This document shows, in pieces, positions 8,530 through 16,361 of a DNA stretch of 41,509 bases. The stretch spans positions 80,153-121,661 of the forward strand of contig NZ_JAUMTZ010000002.1 of NCBI RefSeq assembly GCF_030530945.1, given 5' to 3'. Each line of letters starts with the position of its first letter. Position 1 is the stretch's first letter. The position numbers and the translations under genes were made by a program. Source of the DNA: Kocuria sp. (GTDB taxonomy: Bacteria > Actinomycetota > Actinomycetes > Actinomycetales > Micrococcaceae). The notes beneath the pieces are model-generated. The model was not told the DNA's origin. It did no database searches and saw only the letters and a list, made by a program, of their open reading frames with translations.

Positions 8530-9234
8530 TCAGTGCTGGGGCTTCACCAGCACGTGGCCCGCGGGAGTGCTCAGCCGCACCCACTGCCCGGTCCGCTCGG
8601 CGGCCACCCGGACCTCTGTGACCTGCGCGGGAACGAAGCCCAGGACGTCCAGGGCGAACGCGGCGCCGTCGGGAACCGCGGGGCCCTCGGCGGGGCCCCA
8701 CCCGGAGGCCGCGCCCCACACCCGGGAGCGCACCCGCTGCACGAGCGCCGCCCCCGAGTCCACGGGCACGGCGTCCGAGACGGCCTGGACACCCATGCGG
8801 GCGACGTCGCGCACCAGCGCCGCCGGGACCGTTCCCACTGGGCTCCATCCGGTGCGCGGTGCGACGATCCCGGCCCAGGACGCGGAGACCTGCTGGGGCG
8901 GAGCACCCAGCCACACGGCGTCGTCCGCGGCGGGCTCCCCCGCCACGCGCGCGAGCCGGTCCGTGACCGCCGAGGCCGCCACGGTCACGTCCAGTGCGGA
9001 GGGCTCCGCGAGACCCATGGTGCGCAGTCCCAGGACCACCGGAGCGGTGTCCAGCAGACCCGCGGGGTGGACCACCGAGACCCACACCGCGAGCACCCGG
9101 CCGGCTCCCTGCAGCCGGACCGCGGCCTGGGGGTCCACGGAGCGGGCGCGGCTCACGTAGGTGGCCAGGTCCGCGGCGTCCTGGCGGTCCAGCAGCGCGA
9201 ACCCGTCGGAGCGGGTCCCCGGTTCGGGAGTCAT
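8530..9234 (-). CDS. Actinobacterial protein of unknown function
   Basis: A 234-residue protein I cannot assign to a named family. It is soluble-looking: no signal peptide, no membrane segment and no cysteine. It alternates short hydrophobic strands with Ala/Val-rich stretches, for example VLAVWVSVVHPAGLLD (residues 48-63) and a Trp/Gly patch WGAASGWGP. The end (GQWVRLSTPAGHVLVKP) looks like a beta hairpin. I recall similar proteins only from related Micrococcaceae. Its ATG at 9234 overlaps the thioesterase stop as ATGA, so it is made in step with that enzyme. A role linked to acyl-CoA metabolism is possible by context only. The frame reads open to 9432, but that part lies inside the thioesterase gene. 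Confidence 0.8.
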   Translation of the reverse strand: MTPEPGTRSDGFALLDRQDAADLATYVSRARSVDPQAAVRLQGAGRVLAVWVSVVHPAGLLDTAPVVLGLRTMGLAEPSALDVTVAASAVTDRLARVAGEPAADDAVWLGAPPQQVSASWAGIVAPRTGWSPVGTVPAALVRDVARMGVQAVSDAVPVDSGAALVQRVRSRVWGAASGWGPAEGPAVPDGAAFALDVLGFVPAQVTEVRVAAERTGQWVRLSTPAGHVLVKPQH

Positions 9235-9698
9235 CGGGCGTGGGGGTACTTGACGTCGTCCTCCAGGGTGGCCAGCAGCGCACGGTGGTCCTCGGAGAGC
9301 TCCACGCTCTTGCCGGAGTCCGGGTCCATGACCACGATCACCGTCTCCCCCTCGGCGTAGACGTGCGAGCCGTCCTCCTCCTGCAGGCTGTAGGAGATGG
9401 TGAACGAGGACCGGCCGATCCGGGAGATCCACGTCCGCACGGTCACGGGCTCCATCCGGAAGAACAGCTGCTCCTTGTAGTCCACGCTCTGGTGGGCCAC
9501 GACCGTGCGCAGCTTCCCCACGGACTCGCGGAACGTGGTGTCCTCCGGAATGCCGTGGTCGGGGTCCTTGCCGATGGGGGACGCGGTGAGACGGACTCGC
9601 GCGTCCTCGAAGTAGCGCAGCATGGTCACGTTGTTGATGTGGCCGTACTGGTCCTGGTCGAAGAAGCGCATCTGGACGGGGACGTCGAGGGAAGTCAT
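9231..9698 (-). CDS. Hot-dog acyl-CoA thioesterase (4-hydroxybenzoyl-CoA thioesterase type)
   Basis: A 155-residue single hot-dog domain protein that should hydrolyse an acyl-CoA. The family signature DQDQYGHINN is at residues 14-23; the Asp in this loop is the expected catalytic residue. Homology and position resemble M. tuberculosis Rv2475c, which also precedes an ettA/ssb-like pair. I choose the ATG at 9698; an in-frame ATG 18 bp upstream at 9716 lacks support. Acyl substrate is unknown. It is divergent from the second thioesterase at 9742, with only 43 bp between the starts, so both promoters are packed into that gap. Confidence 0.88.
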   Translation of the reverse strand: MTSLDVPVQMRFFDQDQYGHINNVTMLRYFEDARVRLTASPIGKDPDHGIPEDTTFRESVGKLRTVVAHQSVDYKEQLFFRMEPVTVRTWISRIGRSSFTISYSLQEEDGSHVYAEGETVIVVMDPDSGKSVELSEDHRALLATLEDDVKYPHAR

Positions 9699-9729
9699 GG
9701 CTCCATCACACCACATCCGGGGTGCGGTC

Positions 9730-9735
9730 TAGAGT
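9730..9735 (+). promoter_or_regulatory. -10 box of a probably leaderless tesB mRNA
   Basis: TAGAGT fits the actinobacterial TANNNT -10 element, and exactly six bases separate it from the ATG at 9742. Transcription would begin at or next to the start codon. No ribosome-binding site is visible. No clear -35 is seen. Confidence 0.55.
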
Positions 9736-9741
9736 GGCTCC

Positions 9742-10632
9742 ATGACTCTGGACCCGACCCAAGACCCCGTGGAAGCCCTCATCCGCATGCTGGACCTGGC
9801 GGACGGGGGCGGGGCGCGCACCACGGAGGACATCTTCGTGGGCCGCACCATCACCACACCCCGCGCGCGCGTCTACGGCGGACAGGTGCTCGCGCAGGCG
9901 GTGGTGGCGGCCATGCGCACGGTGGACCCGGAACGCAGCATCCACTCCCTGCACGGCTACTTCCTGCGCGGTGGGGACATCGAGCTGCCCATCACGTTCG
10001 GCGTGGAGCGCGTGCGGGACGGCCGCTCCTTCTCCGCGCGCCGCGTCCACGCGTACCAGCGGGGCCAGGCCATCCTGTCCATGATCGCCTCCTTCCAGGA
10101 GCCCGCGGCCGGGCTGGACCACCAGGACGAGATGCCGGGCAACGTCCCGGACCCCGAGTCGCTGCCCTCGCTGCGCGAGACGTTCGGTGCGCTGGACATC
10201 CCCGAGGCCCGCGCCCAGGCCTTCGAGCGCCCCTTCGACATGCGGTACATCACCGAGCCCCTGTTCCTGCCGTGGCAGGGTCCCCAGGACTCCTACAACG
10301 CCGTGTGGGTCAAGGCGCTGGCGCCCCTGCCGGACGATCCGAACCTGCACCGCGCCGCACTGGCGTACGTCTCCGACTACACGATGATGGAGCCCATCCT
10401 GCGTCGCCACGGACGCTCCTGGAGCGAGCGGGGCATGAACGTGGCGTCCCTGGACCACGCCATGTGGTGGCACCGCTTCGCCCGCGCGGACGAGTGGATC
10501 CTCTACACCCAGACCTCCCCGAGTGCCTCCTCCGCGCGCGGGCTGTCGATCGGGAAGATGTTCACTCGCGACGGGCGGCTGATCGCCACCACCGTGCAGG
10601 AGGGCATGCTGCGCCTGCCCGAGTTCCACTGA
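9742..10632 (+). CDS. tesB: Acyl-CoA thioesterase II (TesB family)
   Basis: A 296-residue double hot-dog thioesterase that hydrolyses medium- and long-chain acyl-CoAs. The C-terminal repeat shows Asp212 in YVSDY, Ser236 in VASLDHAMWWHR (Thr in E. coli TesB, a conservative change) and Gln286 in TVQEGMLR, which together form the catalytic triad. SASSARG at 261-267 is the typical TesB segment. The ATG at 9742 appears leaderless (TAGAGT six bases upstream). It is divergent from a single-domain thioesterase, so two unrelated thioesterases lie side by side. The end is followed by a strong hairpin. Confidence 0.93.
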   Translation: MTLDPTQDPVEALIRMLDLADGGGARTTEDIFVGRTITTPRARVYGGQVLAQAVVAAMRTVDPERSIHSLHGYFLRGGDIELPITFGVERVRDGRSFSARRVHAYQRGQAILSMIASFQEPAAGLDHQDEMPGNVPDPESLPSLRETFGALDIPEARAQAFERPFDMRYITEPLFLPWQGPQDSYNAVWVKALAPLPDDPNLHRAALAYVSDYTMMEPILRRHGRSWSERGMNVASLDHAMWWHRFARADEWILYTQTSPSASSARGLSIGKMFTRDGRLIATTVQEGMLRLPEFH

Positions 10633-10652
10633 GGCGTCCCCCGGGCACGGGA

Positions 10653-10684
10653 GAGGGCCGCGGACGCACGCGTCCGCGGCCCTC
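10653..10684. terminator. Bidirectional hairpin between tesB and the MFS gene
   Basis: A perfect 14-bp inverted repeat GAGGGCCGCGGACG/CGTCCGCGGCCCTC with a 4-nt loop, lying between convergent stops at 10632 and 10727. No U tract. Confidence 0.8.
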
Positions 10685-10726
10685 GGCCGTCCACGGAGCG
10701 ACGACGCCGCCCGCCCCGCGGGGTGC

Positions 10727-11986
10727 TCAGCGGCGCCCCAGCAGCGGGTGGGAGCGGCACGCGAGCACGCCCAGCAGGGCGATCACGAGTCCCGCCACGA
10801 GCGAGACGCCGTAGCCCGCGAAGGCCGCCAGGGTGAGTCCGGCCCACGCGCCGATGGTCCCGCCGAGCATGGAGATGGAGCTCAGCAGCGTGAAGTCCGC
10901 GCCGGCGTGGCCGGGGCGGGAGATGTCCAGGTTCACGGCGTAGATGCCCGTGTTCATCACGGTGTAGCCCGCGAGCACGCAGCACGCGCCCACCACGCCC
11001 AGGGCCACCTGGACGCCGTCGGACGCGGCGTCCCCGGCCCACACCACGGGCACGAAGCACAGCCCGCCGAACAGCTGCACACCGGCACCCACGAGAAGGG
11101 TGACGCCACGGCCGCGCAGGCGGCACAGCCGCCCGCCCCACAGGGCCGCCGCGAGGGCGGGCGCGGCGGCGATCACCGAGGTGACGGTGCCGATGAAGCC
11201 CAGGGACCACCCCGCGTCCACGAGGGCGGGGGTCACGAGCGACCACACTGCCGCGGAGCCCAGGGCCACCAGCGGAACGGCCACGAGCGCCCACATGCGG
11301 GCCCCGGGCACGCCGAGCACGCCGAACATGGCGGAGAGCCGACCCACCCCGGCCTCGGGGACCACGCGCTCGGCCTCGCCGTGGCGCAGCACGGGAACCA
11401 TGGCCACCGCGGTGCACAGGGCCAGGACCACCACGGCGGCGCGCCAGCCCCACGCGTCGTAGACCAGAAGGGCCAGGCCGCCGCCGACCACGGTGCCGAT
11501 GTAGCTGGCCCCCACCTGGATGCCGGCGCCGAGGTCGTGCTGCTCCGCGGTGAGCCCGCGCACGGACAGGGCGTCCGCGGCGATGTCCTGGGTCGCGGAG
11601 AACAGCACGAACGCGGCCGCGAGCCCGATCACCGCCCCGAGTCCGTCCTGGGGGTCGGAGAGCAGCGCCATGGCCAGCAGGGACAGCACCATGAGCGGTT
11701 GCAGCACGAGCAGCCACGAGCGGTAGTGCCCGCGGGAGCGCGCTGGGGACCAGCGGTCCAGCAGCGGCGCCCAGAGGAACTTCAGGGGCCACACCAGCGC
11801 CAGCAGCTGCAGCAGGCCCAGGGTCCCCAGGTCCGTGCCGCCGTCGCGCAGGATCCCCGTGAGCCCGGTGGAGAGGAACGAGGCGCCGATGAACTGCGTG
11901 GTGTACAGCGCCCACAGCAGCCCCCAGAAGGCGCGGGGGGTGCGGGTTGTGCCCGGAGTCGGGGGCGTGACGGTTGCGGTGCTCAT
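10727..11986 (-). CDS. MFS transporter, RhtX/FptX or AmpG-like, probably siderophore-related
   Basis: A 419-residue major facilitator with about 12 hydrophobic helices and no signal peptide. The first half resembles the RhtX/FptX/AmpG branch: WPLKFLWAPLLDRW (about 65-78) and a segment ATQDIAADALSVRGL (about 130-145). RhtX and FptX are single-component inner-membrane importers of ferric siderophores in proteobacteria (family knowledge). Its ATG overlaps the stop of the ferric-siderophore reductase as ATGA, and both lie divergent from the siderophore biosynthesis operon behind a shared iron box. I infer siderophore import, but export of the siderophore made next door is equally compatible. No ABC uptake system is encoded in the window. 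Confidence 0.85.
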   Translation of the reverse strand: MSTATVTPPTPGTTRTPRAFWGLLWALYTTQFIGASFLSTGLTGILRDGGTDLGTLGLLQLLALVWPLKFLWAPLLDRWSPARSRGHYRSWLLVLQPLMVLSLLAMALLSDPQDGLGAVIGLAAAFVLFSATQDIAADALSVRGLTAEQHDLGAGIQVGASYIGTVVGGGLALLVYDAWGWRAAVVVLALCTAVAMVPVLRHGEAERVVPEAGVGRLSAMFGVLGVPGARMWALVAVPLVALGSAAVWSLVTPALVDAGWSLGFIGTVTSVIAAAPALAAALWGGRLCRLRGRGVTLLVGAGVQLFGGLCFVPVVWAGDAASDGVQVALGVVGACCVLAGYTVMNTGIYAVNLDISRPGHAGADFTLLSSISMLGGTIGAWAGLTLAAFAGYGVSLVAGLVIALLGVLACRSHPLLGRR

Positions 11987-12753
11987 GCGGTCCTCCAGTA
12001 GGCCGTGGCGTCGATGTGGGTGCGAGGGACCCCGTGCTCGGTCCGCAGAGCGGTGCTCAGCCGGCGGTTCTGCTGCGCCTCCACGGCGATCCAGAACCGG
12101 TCCCCGGCCGTGGGGGGCTCGCTGCCCCAGTGCTCCAGGACGGCGTCGGCCACCTCGCGGCCGCTGTCCGCGCGGTGGACGCGGTGCACGCGGTGGTGCT
12201 CGGCGGCGGCCAGGGGCAGGGTCTCGTCCCCGGGCTCGCGGTACTCGAACCAGACGTCCACGTCCCGGGCGTCCAGGTGGGCGAGCATCGCGTTCACGGC
12301 CGGCAGGCTCGCGGGGTCCCCCACGATCACGGTGCGGCCGGGGAACTCCGCCTCCAGGCCCACTGCGCTGGTGTCCGAAGACCCGCGGCGAGGGTTCTTC
12401 CTGGGCTGCCACGGCGGGGTGCTGCCCAGCAGGGACGCGCGGATGGTGTCCCCGGGCGCGCACGTGCGGGCCCACTCGGAGGCCGCACCCTCGTGCAGCG
12501 CGAACTCCATGTCGAACAGGCCCGCTTCCGGGCGGGGGTCGATCACCGTGAACGCGCGCTGGTGGTCCTTGCCCTCGGACGTGAACCACAGCCGCAGCCA
12601 CAGGGTGGGGAACGGGGTGTGCTCCGCGAGGAACCCCTCGTCCCGCACCGTGATGCGGGTGTAGGTGGGGCTCAGGGGCTCCCGGTCCACCACGGTGAGC
12701 GTGGTCTCCGAGGCGCCCAGGGCGCGCACGGCGAGTCTTTCCCAGTGGGGCAT
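11983..12753 (-). CDS. desF: Siderophore-interacting FAD protein (ferric-siderophore reductase, SIP/ViuB family)
   Basis: A 256-residue SIP-family flavoprotein that should reduce Fe(III)-siderophore in the cytoplasm to release iron. The FAD-binding motif RAFTVID is at about 65-71, in the usual R-x-[YF]-[TS] form. A C-terminal NAD(P)H-binding-like domain follows, with a VIVGDPASLPAVNAML segment. I start at the ATG at 12753, which has a CGAGGAG ribosome-binding site; the frame is open to 12825. An iron box lies 83-101 bp upstream. The symbol follows its position next to a desABCD-type operon, where desF encodes this protein in Streptomyces; equivalence is an inference. It is translationally coupled to the MFS gene. 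Confidence 0.9.
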   Translation of the reverse strand: MPHWERLAVRALGASETTLTVVDREPLSPTYTRITVRDEGFLAEHTPFPTLWLRLWFTSEGKDHQRAFTVIDPRPEAGLFDMEFALHEGAASEWARTCAPGDTIRASLLGSTPPWQPRKNPRRGSSDTSAVGLEAEFPGRTVIVGDPASLPAVNAMLAHLDARDVDVWFEYREPGDETLPLAAAEHHRVHRVHRADSGREVADAVLEHWGSEPPTAGDRFWIAVEAQQNRRLSTALRTEHGVPRTHIDATAYWRTA

Positions 12754-12835
12754 GGTTCTCCTCGGTCGGCGGGTGTCGCGGTGGGGACCCGGCTCGCGCG
12801 GCGGGCGCCCGGCGCGACTACACAATCCCAGAGGC

Positions 12836-12854
12836 TTAGGTTAGCCTAACCTGT
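12836..12854. promoter_or_regulatory. DtxR/IdeR iron box in the divergent siderophore promoter region
   Basis: TTAGGTTAGCCTAACCTGT matches the 19-bp DtxR/IdeR consensus TTAGGTTAGSCTAACCTAA at 17 of 19 positions, including the full 17-bp core palindrome. It lies between divergent desF-like (start 12753) and desA-like (start 12925) genes. Binding of Fe-loaded DtxR/IdeR would repress both operons when iron is plentiful. It is AT-richer than its surroundings and stands out. Confidence 0.93.
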
Positions 12855-12924
12855 CGTCGAATAGGCAACGGCCGTGTTTCCTATTGCGTCATCGAGTGCA
12901 CCCGACGGAAAGAGGCCATCGCTG

Positions 12925-14403
12925 ATGAGTTCACCCCTGCTCCACCAGGACACCGTCGCGGATCTCATGCGGGACGTCACCGCGGCCACGGCCGCAGGCG
13001 CCGCCCGCGTGGCCACCGCGCGGCAACCCCATGTGCCGGCCACCCACGAGGAGATGGCGAGCGCGGTGTCGGACATCGACCTGGATGCGCCCCTGGGGGA
13101 CTTCGAGTCCACCGTGGACGAGCTGGACAGGACGTGGCTGCGCCACGCCGTGTGGTTCCACCACCCGAAGACCCTGGCGCACCTGAACTGTCCGGTGGCG
13201 GTCCCGGCGGTCGCCGCCGAGACCCTCGCCGCCACCGTGAACGTGTCCATGGACACCTGGGACCAGTCCAAGGCGGCCACCGCGATCGAGCGGGCGCTGC
13301 TGTCCTGGACGGCGGGACGCATCGGCTTCCCGGCGGGGGCGGACGGCATGTTCACCCCGGGCGGGACCACCTCCAACCTGCAGGCGCTGATGCTCGCCCG
13401 GGACGAGTGCCTGGAGGCGAGCGGCCGGGAGCCGGGGGCGGCCCCGCGACCGGTGCGGGCGGCGTCGTTGCGCATCCTGGCCGGAGCGGAGGGCCACTTC
13501 TCCGTGGTCACGGCCGCGCGGATCCTGGGCCTGGACGACGACAGTGTGATCCCGGTGCCGGTCGAGGCGGACGGCTCGGTCTCCGTGCCCGCGCTGGAGC
13601 GCGCGGTCGCGGACCTCGCGGCGCAGGGGCTGACCCCCATGGCCGTGGTGGCCACCGCTGGAACCACGGACCGCGGGGCAGTGGACCCGCTGCCGCGCCT
13701 GGCCGAGCTGTGCGAGGAGCACGGGATCTGGCTGCACGTGGACGCGGCCTACGGGGGCGGGCTGCTGGTCTCCCCGGCGCACCGGGACCGGCTGGCCGGG
13801 ATCGAGCGGGCGGACTCCGTGACCGTGGACTACCACAAGACGTGGTTCCAGCCCGTGAGCTGCTCGGCCGTGGTGGTGCGGGACGGACGCACCCTGCGCC
13901 ACTGCACGCACCACGCCGCGTACCTGAACCCGGCGGACACTCCCGAGCCCAACCAGGTGGACCGCTCGTTGCAGACCACCCGGCGCTTCGACGCCCTGAA
14001 GCTGTGGGTCACGCTGCGCACGGTGGGACCCGACGGGATCGGGGAGCTGCTCGACGCCGTCATCGACCTCGCCGCCCGCGTGGCGGCGGACCTCCGTGCG
14101 GACCCCCGCTTCGAGCTCGTGTGCGAGCCGTCGCTGAGCACCGTGCTGTTCCGGTGGCTGCCACCCGCCCACGAGGACGGCCCCGCGGACCCTGACCCGT
14201 GGGTGCGGGCGGTCCGCCGCGCCGTGTGGGACACCGGGCGCGCCACCGTGGCCGAGACCGTGGTGGCCGGGCGTCCGTGCCTGAAGCTGACCCTCCTCAA
14301 CCCCACGACCACCCTGCAGGACGTCCGGGACGTCCTGGACCTGGTCCACCGGACCGCCATGTCAGTGACCGCCCGCGAGAGCACCGGAAAGGCCTGCGCA
14401 TGA
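12925..14403 (+). CDS. desA: PLP-dependent L-lysine decarboxylase (DesA type)
   Basis: A 492-residue group-II pyridoxal-phosphate decarboxylase. The PLP lysine is Lys305 in VDYHKTWFQP, and the cofactor aspartate region is WLHVDAAYGGG. The segment AVWFHHPKTLAHLNCP and SMDTWDQS are close to Streptomyces DesA, which makes cadaverine from lysine for desferrioxamine; that subtype fits the operon better than a glutamate or diaminobutyrate decarboxylase. I use the ATG at 12925, with GGAAAGAGG nine bases upstream; a frame start at 12874 would place the first codons before that site. First gene of a four-gene operon, 70 bp after the iron box; the stop overlaps the next start as ATGA. Confidence 0.92.
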   Translation: MSSPLLHQDTVADLMRDVTAATAAGAARVATARQPHVPATHEEMASAVSDIDLDAPLGDFESTVDELDRTWLRHAVWFHHPKTLAHLNCPVAVPAVAAETLAATVNVSMDTWDQSKAATAIERALLSWTAGRIGFPAGADGMFTPGGTTSNLQALMLARDECLEASGREPGAAPRPVRAASLRILAGAEGHFSVVTAARILGLDDDSVIPVPVEADGSVSVPALERAVADLAAQGLTPMAVVATAGTTDRGAVDPLPRLAELCEEHGIWLHVDAAYGGGLLVSPAHRDRLAGIERADSVTVDYHKTWFQPVSCSAVVVRDGRTLRHCTHHAAYLNPADTPEPNQVDRSLQTTRRFDALKLWVTLRTVGPDGIGELLDAVIDLAARVAADLRADPRFELVCEPSLSTVLFRWLPPAHEDGPADPDPWVRAVRRAVWDTGRATVAETVVAGRPCLKLTLLNPTTTLQDVRDVLDLVHRTAMSVTARESTGKACA

Positions 14404-16361
14404 ACCACCTCGACGCCGCCACTGCCCGCCCCGAGAACCCCGCCGCCGCGGTGGACCGCGGCGCCCCCGACGCCCCCCTGGACCTGCTGTGCGTGGGCGT
14501 GGGCCCCTTCGGCCTGGGGCTGGCGTGCCTCGCGGATCCCCTGGCGGACGTGCGCGCCGCGTTCCTGGACGCCGCGAGCGGCTTCGACTGGCACCCCGGC
14601 CTGCTCTTCGAGGACGCGACCCTGCAGGTCCCGTTCCTGGCGGACCTCGTGACCATGGCCGACCCCACCTCACGGTTCTCCTTCCTGCAGTGGCTGAAGG
14701 AGACCGGGGAGCTGTACCCGTTCTACGTGCGCGAGTCCTTCTACCCCCTGCGCCGCGACTACAACGCCTACTGCCGGTGGGCCGCCGAGCGTGTCCGGGG
14801 CCTGCACTGGGACCACCGCGTGCTCGGGGTCGCCCGTCCCGCGGGTGAGGGTCCGTGGTGCGTCACCTCCCGGTCCGGCGGAGCCGAGCACACCTGGTGG
14901 ACGCGCCACCTCGTGGTGGGCACCGGCACCGTGCCCAGCGTCCCGGGGGCGCTCGCGGGAGTCTCCGCGCGGACCCTGCACGCCAGCGAGTACCTCGCCC
15001 GCCGGGAGGAGCTGCTGGGCCGGGAGCACGTCACGGTGATCGGCTCCGGCCAGTCCGCCGCCGAGGTGTTCCTGGACCTGATCTCGGCGCCGGACGCACC
15101 CGCCGTGGACTGGATCACCCGCTCCCCGCGGTTCTACCCCATGGAGTACTCCAAGCTCAGCCTGGAGCTGACCTCCCCGGACTACCTGGACCACTTCCGC
15201 GCGCTGCCCGAGGCGGAGCGGGACCGGCTCAACGCCTCCCAGCCGCAGCTGCACCGCGGGATCTCGGACGACACCGTGGACGCCATCCACGAGGCCCTCT
15301 ACGTCCGCCGCCACCAGGACGCCGCCCCCGTGCGGATCGTGCCCGCCACAGAGCTCACGGACGCCTGGACCGAGCGCGGACGCACCGTGCTGCGCTGGCG
15401 CAACACCGAGAACCACACGGTGCGCGAGACCGTCACGGACGCCGTGGTGGCGGCCACCGGGTACCGGCCCGCCTCCCTGGACTGGCTCGAGCCCGTCGCG
15501 GAGCAGCTCCACCTGGACGGCGCCGGGCGGCTCAGTCCCGACCGGCTGCACCGGGCGAGCGCGGACGGCACCGTGCACGTGCTCAACCACGGCGAGCACA
15601 CCCACGCGCTCACCGCCCCGGACCTCGGCATGGGCGCGCTGCGCAACGCCCACGTGCTGGCCCACGTCACGCGCCGCGCCCCGTATGCGACCGAGGCGCA
15701 CACCACGTTCCAGAGCTTCGGGCGCATCCCGCAGGCCAGCACGGTCCCGCGGCTGGATCCCGGCGCCGTGCACGACGGCGCGGTGCGGGTCAGCGCGCAG
15801 GGGCGCACCTTCACGCTGCGCCCGGTGGATCCCGAGGGGGACCTCGCGCTGCTGCACGGCTGGCTGAGCGCCCCGCGCGCCCACGCCTGGGAGCTGGTGG
15901 GCGCGGCCCCCGAGGAGGTGCTCGCGGAGTACCGCCGCATGGCCGGCACGGACGGTGAGGACGCCTGGATCGTGAGTGAGAACGGCACCCCGCTGGCCCT
16001 GCTGGAGACCTACGACCCCGCGCGCAGCCCGCTGGCCGCGGTGTGGCCCGTGCGCGACGGCGACGCCGGGCTCCACCTCTTCGTGGCACCGGCCGACTCC
16101 CCCGTGCCCGGCACCACCAGGGCCGTGATGGCCGCGGCCCTGCGGTTCCTGTGGTCCGACCCCGCCGTGCAGCGTGTGCTCGTGGAGCCGGACGTGCGCA
16201 ACGAGCGGATCCGCGCCATCAACCGCTGGGCCGGGTTCCGCGAGGTCGGCGAGTGCACCCTGCCGGAGAAGACGGCGTGCGTGAGCGTCGTCGAACGCCC
16301 CGCCGAGGAGGGCGCCGGAACCCGCTCGGCCGCAACGACCACCACGGAGGTGACCCGATGA
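14400..16361 (+). CDS. desBC: Fusion: lysine/cadaverine N-monooxygenase (DesB-like) + GNAT acyltransferase (DesC-like)
   Basis: A 653-residue two-domain protein. Residues 25-455 are a flavin N-hydroxylating monooxygenase of the IucD/SidA/DesB type: FAD motif VGVGPFGLGL (about 35-44), NADPH motif VIGSGQSAAE (about 215-224) and ATGYRP near 355. Residues 470-640 are a siderophore-type GNAT domain (TLRPVDPEGD to VRNERIRAINRWAGF) of the RhbD/AlcB/DesC kind. In Streptomyces these are separate genes. Here a single chain should hydroxylate cadaverine and then acylate the hydroxylamine to a hydroxamate. The frame is continuous through the junction, so it is not an obvious frameshift artefact. Both ends overlap neighbours as ATGA. 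The fused symbol is mine, by analogy. Confidence 0.9.
   Translation: MNHLDAATARPENPAAAVDRGAPDAPLDLLCVGVGPFGLGLACLADPLADVRAAFLDAASGFDWHPGLLFEDATLQVPFLADLVTMADPTSRFSFLQWLKETGELYPFYVRESFYPLRRDYNAYCRWAAERVRGLHWDHRVLGVARPAGEGPWCVTSRSGGAEHTWWTRHLVVGTGTVPSVPGALAGVSARTLHASEYLARREELLGREHVTVIGSGQSAAEVFLDLISAPDAPAVDWITRSPRFYPMEYSKLSLELTSPDYLDHFRALPEAERDRLNASQPQLHRGISDDTVDAIHEALYVRRHQDAAPVRIVPATELTDAWTERGRTVLRWRNTENHTVRETVTDAVVAATGYRPASLDWLEPVAEQLHLDGAGRLSPDRLHRASADGTVHVLNHGEHTHALTAPDLGMGALRNAHVLAHVTRRAPYATEAHTTFQSFGRIPQASTVPRLDPGAVHDGAVRVSAQGRTFTLRPVDPEGDLALLHGWLSAPRAHAWELVGAAPEEVLAEYRRMAGTDGEDAWIVSENGTPLALLETYDPARSPLAAVWPVRDGDAGLHLFVAPADSPVPGTTRAVMAAALRFLWSDPAVQRVLVEPDVRNERIRAINRWAGFREVGECTLPEKTACVSVVERPAEEGAGTRSAATTTTEVTR

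Noticed and set aside
9235..9432. N-terminal extension of the unknown 234-residue protein
   Set aside because: It lies inside the thioesterase coding sequence in another frame; the ATGA-coupled start at 9234 is better.
12837..13667. A 273-codon minus-strand frame opposite desA, starting in the iron-box region
   Set aside because: It is Ser/Ala/Arg-rich with no domain, whereas desA on the plus strand shows the PLP lysine motif.
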